From the NCBI GenBank assembly GCA_035048815.1, contig JAUCBN010000021.1, positions 3,193,501 through 3,257,500 on the forward strand: a DNA stretch of 64,000 nucleotides, given 5' to 3'. The position numbers and the translations under genes are program-made. Position 1 is the stretch's first letter. Each line of letters starts with the position of its first letter. The DNA is from Abelmoschus esculentus. Its lineage: Eukaryota; Streptophyta; Magnoliopsida; Malvales; Malvaceae. Under the pieces are notes generated by a model. It was given only the letters and a program-made list of their open reading frames with translations, had not been told where the DNA came from and did not search any database. Below, piece by piece: positions 57,217 through 64,000 of this stretch.

Positions 57217-58112
57217 TTTTTCTTCTTTATTGTTGCCTATATAAACCATTTTGTTTGCTAATATTTTTGCCGAATACCTACACCTAAATTAAGCATTGAG
57301 GACAATGCTTGGTTTGAGTTTGGGGGTGTAGAGCCACTGCTGAGGCTATCTACTATCGCGGCCTTGCCATGAAAAAGAAGTTTTCAGTGATAAAATTTTT
57401 TGTTTTATATCCACCACTGTACTTAAAATTGTTGTCATACTTTTGCACTGCTCTTCATCAGTATTGTCTTAGTTTATTCTTAAAGGCCATAGAATTCTTT
57501 CTCCTTACCATAGTTAGAATCTGTTTTGGAGACTTGACTCTAGGATACTTAAGGAGAAAAACTTAGAAGCTTGCTAAAAGGTTGAATTTAAAAAAAACAC
57601 TTTTGGGACTTGTTTGGTTATAGGAATTCTTTTAATAAACTTAGGTGATAAAGACTTAAAATTTGGAAAAGTGACTAGAGGTGCCTATGACCGACTCTAG
57701 AAAAAAACTCTTCTTCATGCTAGAGGTGCCCAAAATTGGCTCTAATATGCATAAGAAAATAGCAAAAGAAATAAAGAATTAAGAAATAGAAAACAAAATA
57801 CTTGAGGTGCCCGAAATTGGCTCAAGGAAGTGTTGTTATAAGAAGAGTACACAAAAACCAAGTCTACTTGTCTTGAACTTAGAGTTTATCTAAGAAGGTG
57901 TTTACTCAAACTTGTCCACAAAAACACACATACATCAGCCTTATAGTTTGTCCTCTAGGTACACCCTTGAGTAACTGAAAGGTTAAGTCTAAAGAATAGA
58001 CATAGTTATGGTGGGGAGAATAGATGGAAGCATAAGATCAAGAGAGAATAGAGTTTGACAAATTGATGATTTGCATTGCTTGAGGACAAGCAATAGTTCG
58101 AGTTTGGGGGTG
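57217..58112 (+). mobile_element. 3' internal non-coding region and polypurine tract
   Basis: AT-rich region with recurring GAGGTGCC strings; ends GAGTTTGGGGGTG just before LTR2. It is the counterpart of 45145-45900 on the other strand. Confidence 0.7.
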
Positions 58113-59396
58113 TGATAAGTGCTCAACACACTTTCATTTTCTACACTTTTCATGGGCACCTATCATCAATTCTACACCTACTTGAACCAATGCATGGACT
58201 TAATGTGATATATTTAGGGATTATGCTATTAAAGATTATATTTGTAGAAAATGCATACTTTACTGCATCTTCTTATCTGTGCAAGAACAAGTAATGCCGA
58301 GGCAGCAGAGAAGAAAAAGGCAATATAGCTAGCAGCTGAAAGAGGAAATTGAGGAGAACATTGTTGACCAAGAATCCCAAGATTTGAAGCTAAACAACAC
58401 AAGAAAAGCCCAAGGACAAGGCCACGTAGGATGAAACCTTCTAGAAGATCAAACTTAGAAATATTTAACCTATGTGCATAACTTGTTTCCTACTCCAAGT
58501 TGTACTCTAATTAGGAAAGTTTTGCCCTTGGCCAAGCCTATATAAGGCATAGCCGTCCTAGGGTTTAGGGAGACGAAAATTAGAGAGATTTAGATAGCCG
58601 AATTTTGAAAGAGTTTTAGGAACAATTCTTCCCATCATGTTCTAAGCTTTCTTAGGGTGTTGGTGAAGGTTGTTAAGTATTTGTGAGAGGAGATTGTATT
58701 TTGATTTTTATTTCAATACAATAAAATATCAAGGTTTGCTTACTCTTTGTCATTCTTTGTTCTTGCATCTAAGTCCAGGAGGGAAGTTTGTAAGTAATCT
58801 ATTTGTCTAGACTCGGGAGAGTTAGACTCACGAAAGGAGTAAGTACGATATTCAACTTAACTGGAGGATATTAACTCGGCCTAGGGATAGATTAAGAGTT
58901 TCAGCGGCTAAAAGAAGTGTGGGATTGGTTGTTGGTTATAATTGATTAACGCCGAGAGGTATCATCATGGACTAACCTTCAACAGCGTTTTGACTTAGAG
59001 ATAAGCGGAGCCATACAAGGACACTTTGCCAAACTTTGGTAGATCGACCCAAGAGCAAGGGATTGCCGCGTGTCGCTGCCGAGTCAGTATCTGCAGTATT
59101 ATCGAGGCAGTGCAGTGCAATTGCATTGGAACAAGAAGCAGATCAATCGAATCCACAATATGATACAACTGGATCCTACCCTCTCATAATTGTTATTACC
59201 TTAGTTAACTTAGTTTATTAGTTAATTCGATATCAAACTGAATTTTGTTTTTACTTTTATTTTACAGAAGCAAGATGAATGGAGGAGGCATATTAAGTAC
59301 ATCAATCCCTATGGAGACGATACTCGATAAATTGTGTATCACTTTATTACTTAACGTGTGCACTTGCACTAATTGTGCATCTTTTTACACGCATCA
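58113..59396 (+). mobile_element. LTR2 of plus-strand Athila-type chain
   Basis: TGATAAGTGCTCAACACACT to TTTTTACACGCATCA; about 1.28 kb. It works both as the 3' LTR of the element starting at 53119 and as the 5' LTR of the next internal region. Confidence 0.87.
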
Positions 59397-59402
59397 AGTT
59401 TT

Positions 59403-59420
59403 TGGCGCCATTGCCGGGGA
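59403..59420 (+). other. Primer-binding site (tRNA-Asp type)
   Basis: TGGCGCCATTGCCGGGGA, one mismatch from the Athila/Tat consensus. Confidence 0.85.
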
Positions 59421-59536
59421 TTGACAAATAAATTTTGTTTTCTTTATTTTCTTGCTTTTAGTTATTTTTACTAACATATTTTCTTTTTCTTTTTCTAAAA
59501 AAAATTAGGTATGTTTCAATTTGAAGGATTTTCAAG

Positions 59537-59926
59537 ATGCAAGGAGAAAGAAAGAAATATATTCGGGAGTTGATGTTGGAAGATATGAATCAAGCCAATC
59601 GAGAATATCCTGGATTAAATGATGATTATCTATGCCAACCAACAGCAACCCAACAAGTTCATACCTGGGTAGATTTTTGCTTTAATTATGGAGATGATCA
59701 TTTAGTTAGCAATTGTCCATATAGTACTGGAACATTTGGCCATAAAGAGGACAATGGATTGAACCAACAACAAAATTCTTCATGGTATGATCAAAATACT
59801 CAAAAAAAATTTTACAATGATAATTTTGTTGATGTTATAGATATGTCATGGCAATACAATATTGCCGCGGTAGCAATTGAGGTCGAGACGGGACCTGATG
59901 CTGAGGCAGGAGCTAAGGACAAGTAG
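59537..59926 (+). CDS. Short gag-like ORF fused to LTR sequence
   Basis: 129 codons starting MQGERKKYIRELMLEDMNQA. The middle has CFNYGDDHLVSNCP, a degenerate zinc knuckle (C-x7-H-x4-C with the second Cys replaced by Tyr). The last ~20 residues (VETGPDAEAGAKDK) are encoded by sequence homologous to the LTR, so the frame runs across the internal-LTR3 junction. A product of rearrangement; expression unknown. Same leader as the broken frame at 54590. Confidence 0.5.
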   Translation: MQGERKKYIRELMLEDMNQANREYPGLNDDYLCQPTATQQVHTWVDFCFNYGDDHLVSNCPYSTGTFGHKEDNGLNQQQNSSWYDQNTQKKFYNDNFVDVIDMSWQYNIAAVAIEVETGPDAEAGAKDK

Positions 59927-60779
59927 CGATATTGTAGGCGAGCTGAGGAGAAAAATAAGGAGAATATTGCTGGACAAGTAGCCCAAGAATCGGAGCTGGA
60001 TAGCACGTAGAAAACCCAAGAAAAAGGCCATGCGGGAAAGCCTCCTACTAGGAATAAACTAGGAAATATTTTATTTATGTACTTGACTTGTGTCCTACTC
60101 CAAGTTGTATTCCTACTTAGGAAAGGTTTGCCCTAGGTCAAGCCTATATAAGCCATAGTCGTCCAAGGATAAGGGCAATTTGGATCATAGAGAGCTTAGA
60201 CCTAGACCGATACTTAGATTTAGAGTTTTCTTTTGTTTACATTATGTTCTAATTTTTTTTAGGCTTGGGTGAAGGTTGTAGAGTATTAGTGTGAAGAGAT
60301 TGAACTTTGTTTCTTGTTTCAATGCAATAAAATATCAAGGTTTGCTTATTCTTTGCCATTCATTGTTCTTGCATTCAAGCTCGAGAGAGAAGTTTGTGAG
60401 TAATTCATTTATCTAATATCAAGAGAGTTAGATTCACGAAAGGAATAAGTACGGTGTTTTAATCGGGAAACACTAACTCGACCTAGAGATAGGTTAAGAG
60501 TTACGGTGGCTAAAAGAAGTGTGGTATTGGTTGATGATTTTAATCGTATGCCCGCCGAGAGGTATAATTGATTCACGCCGAGAGATAGTTTTCTCTATTT
60601 AGTTTAATCAAACCCCAAAATTACGTGTGTTCTTTACTTTATTTCCTTTTCAGAGCAAGAAGACAAAAGAAGGCATATTGAGTATACCAATCCCTGTGGA
60701 GATGATATCTGATTTACTCATCACTTTATTACTTGCGACGTGTTCACTTACACAATTTACGCACATTTAACACGCATCA
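59866..60779 (+). mobile_element. LTR3, truncated at its 5' end
   Basis: From about 59866 the sequence aligns with LTR1 from its GGACCTGATGC.GAGGCAG position (about 53330) to the TAACACGCATCA end; the first ~200 bp are missing. More divergent than LTR1 and LTR2 are from each other. Confidence 0.75.
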
Positions 60780-60785
60780 AGTTTT

Positions 60786-60803
60786 TGGCGTCGTTGCCGG
60801 GGA
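60786..60803 (+). other. Primer-binding site (tRNA-Asp type)
   Basis: TGGCGTCGTTGCCGGGGA, directly after LTR3. Confidence 0.85.
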
Positions 60804-60885
60804 TTTATAAATAAATTTTGTTTTCTTTATTTTCTTGTTTTTTAGTTCTTTTTATTTTTATTTTAATTTGGTTTGTTTTTGGTGT

Positions 60886-62645
60886 ATGACCATGGCCAAC
60901 CCAACCAACCCTTTGTACGAGTTAGATCCAAAGATTGAACGTACACGGAATAGGTTGAGGAGACAAATTCAAGAAGCCATGGTAGGAAATCAAGTAGATC
61001 AGAACTTACCTGCCAGTAATGGAGGCCTTCCGCCGCCACCAATGTCGCGGCAGCTTACTGTCGAGGACTTCCTGGAAGAAGACTTAAATGGATTAAATCT
61101 TGGAGTGGTTACACCAGAAATAAAAGCAGCCCACTTTGAACTGAAACCTGTCATGTTCAATATGGTAAACACTATTAGACAGTTTGGTGGGTCTATAATA
61201 GAAGATGTCAGGAAACATCTTAAGTCATTCATGGAGATTTGTAACTCTTTCAAAATTCAAGGAGTTCATTCATGTCTTAAGATTAAAATTATTCCCCTAT
61301 TCACTGACGGATAAGACAAAAACGTGGTTAAATAGTATTCAAGCGGGATCAATAGGATCTTGGAGTGAATCGTACCGAGATTTCATTACACGCTTTAATC
61401 CTATAAATTTATATAATCGAATTCGTAATAAAATTACTTCTTTTCGATAGGCAGATGATGAACCTATGTACGAGGCATGGGAGCGCTACAGAGAATTGCT
61501 GCACAAGTTTCCTGTGCATGGATTCCCCTTGTTGACACAAGTGACCATGTTATATAATGCCACCAAAGACCCAACCAGAATGATGTTAAACGCTTATTCC
61601 AATGGAACACTCCTTGATAAAGCACTTGAGGAAGCTATTGAGATCCTGAACAAACTCGAAAAGAACGACTTTCAATTCTCTACATCTAGGCGAGGAGTAA
61701 GACACCAAGCCATATTGAATAAATTGGAAACATCAAATTCAGTGGCAGCACAGTTGGTCTCTCTTACTAAGATGGTGCAAAACATGCAATTACAGCATAA
61801 TACCCATGAGGTTAAGGCCATAGATTCTTTTTGCAATTTATATGGAGGTAACCACAATTTTTCTAAATGTGTGCAGAATCAAGAGTCTAGCCTTTATGTT
61901 GGAAATTACAACCGAAAAAATATGATGTCTAACACATACAACTCCTCATGGAAGAGACGTCTAAACTTTTCATGGAGTAATCCAAGCAATGCCTTAAATC
62001 CAACCACTTAACCCCCAGGTTTCCAGCAACAAATGCAATATCTGTCGCAGCAGCAGATACAGCAGCCAATACCACAGCAGTAGATGCATCAGTAACAGCC
62101 TGTAAGCTCCCTAGAAAACTTTCTGAATGCCTTTATGATGAAAACTGAATCATACATGGCAAAGAACAGTAACTTCATCAAAAGAACAGATGCATTCATA
62201 AATAGAACTGAGATGAGGTTGCAGAACCAAGAGGCAGCAATCAAAGCACTAAAAACTCAGGTTGGGCAGTTTGCCCAGAACATAAACACTAGACCACAAG
62301 GAGGATTACCTAGCAATACTGAAGTTGCTAAGGTAATGGGCCATGAACAGTACAAAACAATCACTACTAGAAGTGGTCTACAACTTAAGGAAAAGTTGGA
62401 AAACTCCATAGATAAAGTCCTACCAGTGGAACAAAAAGAGCAAAAAAAAAGACTTGGATACTGGACAAACTGATCATGTCATAGCAGAAAACACTATCCC
62501 AGCAGAGAACTCGGCAAAACCTCAACAAGCTGCCGAGACAGCAAAAGACTCAGTGGTCTCAGGTATTAAATTCCAAACTAATGAAACCCTAGAAGAGATG
62601 AGACCACCACCACCTTTCCCACAAAGATTGAAAAAGAAAAAATAG
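60886..62645 (+). pseudogene. Athila-type gag, plus element 2
   Basis: ATG at 60886 (MTMANPTNPLYELDPKIE). Blocks: AAHFELKPVMFNMVNT, VRKHLKSFMEICNSFKIQG, then a frameshift near 61290, RLKLFPYSLTDKTKTWLNS, a stop at 61448-61450, YEAWERYRELLHKFP (61466 on), a degenerate knuckle CNLYGGNHNFSKC, another stop near 62010 and VGQFAQNINTRPQGGLPSNT (62135 on). Structural protein of the virus-like particle in the intact element; this copy is broken. Better preserved than the minus-strand gag. Confidence 0.85.
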
Positions 62646-62724
62646 GACCACCAATTTAAAAAGTTTCTGGATATTTTAAAGCAAGTCCACATCAACTTGC
62701 CATTTTTTTGAGGTAATTGAACAA

Positions 62725-63579
62725 ATGCCCAACTATGCTAAATTCTTAAAAGACATTGTGTCTAAGAGAAAAAGGCTTGGTGTGTTTGAAACAGTGGCTG
62801 CTACCGAAGGATGCATGGCAATGCTGCACAATTGCATACCTCCTAAATTGAAGGATCCTGGATGCTTTACCATACCTTGTGCGATAGGTAACCACTACGA
62901 AGGAAAGGCCTTATGAGACCTTGGAGCGAGCATAAACTTAATGTCTAAATCTGTCTTTCAAAAGCTTGGAATATGAAGGGCAAAACCTACAACAGTGATG
63001 CTCCAAATTGCGGATAGATCATATGTGCAACCTGAAGGAAAGATCGAGGACATACTGGTAAGAGTGGATAAATTTATTTTTCCCACTAACTTTTTTGTCC
63101 TTGATTGTGAAGCAGATGACAATGCACCGATCATCCTTCGGAGACCTTTCCTTGCCACTAGACACACGTTCATAGATGTAGAAAAAGGAGAGTTAACAAT
63201 AAGGGTTAATGACCAACAAGTCAAACTCAATTCCTTCCACAATTTGAAAAGATATGATGATCCAGAAGAATGCAAAGTCCTCCACACTGCAGATGAAGGC
63301 ACCAAGATATCCTGTTTCGGCAGTCACTGTCTCGGCAGTAAACTCAGCAGAAAAATTGATGCTTGTTGCAGCAGAATACTGGGTAGTAAAATTAAGCCAG
63401 AAGTGGAGGAAACCAACAAGACAACACATTGTCCAAACATACAGAGTGTAATGAAGATCAAAACGAAAAGGGGTGGACATGAAGTCAAAGATAATGGCCA
63501 ACATCTGAAACATCATTCTGGCCAACAAGAGATAATCACCTTAGGAGATGCATTTGCATGCACTCCCTCAGTGACATAA
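62725..63579 (+). pseudogene. Athila-type aspartic protease region, plus element 2
   Basis: MPNYAKFLKDIVSKRKRLG, GCFTIPCAIGNHYEGKAL, an in-frame TGA at the position just before the active-site Asp, then DLGASINLM, a second stop, and an open frame (62995-63579) with FFVLDCEADDNAPIILRRPF and LATRHTFIDVEKGELTIRVN. It ends in TAA without entering RT: the RT/RNase H/integrase block (present on the minus strand at 48-51 kb) is absent here. Confidence 0.82.
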
Positions 63580-64000
63580 TCTATTTCCTTTATTTTTATT
63601 ATACTATTAGGATTAGTTTAGTTTAGTTTAGTTTAGAGTTAAATTTTTATTATTATATTTATCTTTAATTATTTTTCTTTTTTATGTTTAATTTTTAGGA
63701 CAATAAGCAAGAATAAAGGAGAAATAGTTCACAACAGAAAAAGTACTATCGGGGAAGAAAACAGTGTCAGAGCCGCAGCAGTCTCAACAGACAAAATAGT
63801 ATAACAGCTAGTCTGTCGAGATTCCCGTCGCAGTAGTAAAAACAAAACGGATAGTGGTTTAAACGGCTACAAGGTCGAGGCCTATATAAGCACTCTCTTC
63901 CTCTTGAACTATTCACTCTTGCATTCTTGATTTCTTTAGATTTATTTGTTAATCTCTCTCGCACAATACTTTCTGCCTATTCATAAGCTCTCTCACAATT
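63580..64000 (+). mobile_element. Leader preceding the env-like ORF (plus element 2), runs off the window
   Basis: After a (TTTAG)4 string at about 63610-63635, the sequence matches 55330-55680 of plus element 1 (AACAGTGTCAGA..C.CAG, ACGG.TAGTGGTT.AAACGG, CTCTTGAACTATTCACTCTT). The env-like ORF would start just beyond the window. Confidence 0.75.

Overview
This window is nuclear DNA from a flowering plant, most likely a eudicot. It is AT-rich, has a chalcone-synthase-family relic with the standard family intron position, a nuclear copy of mitochondrial DNA with the nad5 3' end, and nested Ty3 (Athila-type) and Ty1 LTR retrotransposons. The species cannot be fixed from sequence alone; Malvales is a guess from the general look of the small secreted proteins and repeats.

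The genic core (about 0.9-39.4 kb) is a cluster of eight single-exon paralogues of a small secreted eight-cysteine-motif (8CM, 14 kDa proline-rich / DC2.15-like) protein. In order and strand they are G1(-) 866-1285, G2(+) 18259-18678, G3(+) 22731-23168, G4(+) 24886-25305, G5(-) 26630-27049, G6(-) 29721-30140, G7(-, nonsense-broken) 35789-36226 and G8(-) 38678-39097. Each has a TATA box about 95-110 bp before the ATG, and most share several hundred bp of upstream sequence, so they are probably co-expressed. Spacing and shared flanks show tandem duplication (G2/G3/G4, unit about 2.1 kb) plus duplicated blocks around G6 and G7. An orphan promoter with no gene lies near 33.45-33.6 kb.

Between the genes: foldback or MITE-like elements (1.7-3.2, 13.8-14.1, 36.5-36.7, 39.7-40.2 kb); hAT-like non-autonomous elements (21.6, 25.7, 30.8, 32.8, 37.2 kb); a family of CCCTAA-rich ~250-bp elements; a probable solo LTR at 18963-20831; decayed WD40 (WDR48-like) exons at 4.4-4.7 kb beside a repeat-rich transposon end; a ~4.9-kb mitochondrial insertion (about 5569-10473) bounded by direct repeats; a chalcone-synthase-like pseudogene split by a 1-kb insertion (14798-16915); and a LINE 3' fragment (34.6-35.2 kb).

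From 40.5 kb to the end the window is nested retrotransposons. A gag-only Ty1/copia-type element (5' LTR 40484-41520) has its 3' LTR interrupted by a minus-strand Athila-type element (43662-53118: LTR, env-like ORF, integrase, RT/RNase H, protease, gag, all with stops or frameshifts). Its gag is interrupted by a plus-strand chain of related elements: LTR1 53119-54448, an internal region with a pol vestige and an env-like ORF, LTR2 58113-59396, a short gag-like ORF, truncated LTR3 to 60779, then gag-protease without polymerase running into env-leader sequence at the window end. The nest is not closed within the window.

I see no clearly new enzymatic or defence system. The most informative features are the 8CM cluster, two transposon insertions with matching empty sites in neighbouring duplicates, the repeat-bounded mitochondrial insert, and the polymerase-less derivatives in the retrotransposon nest.
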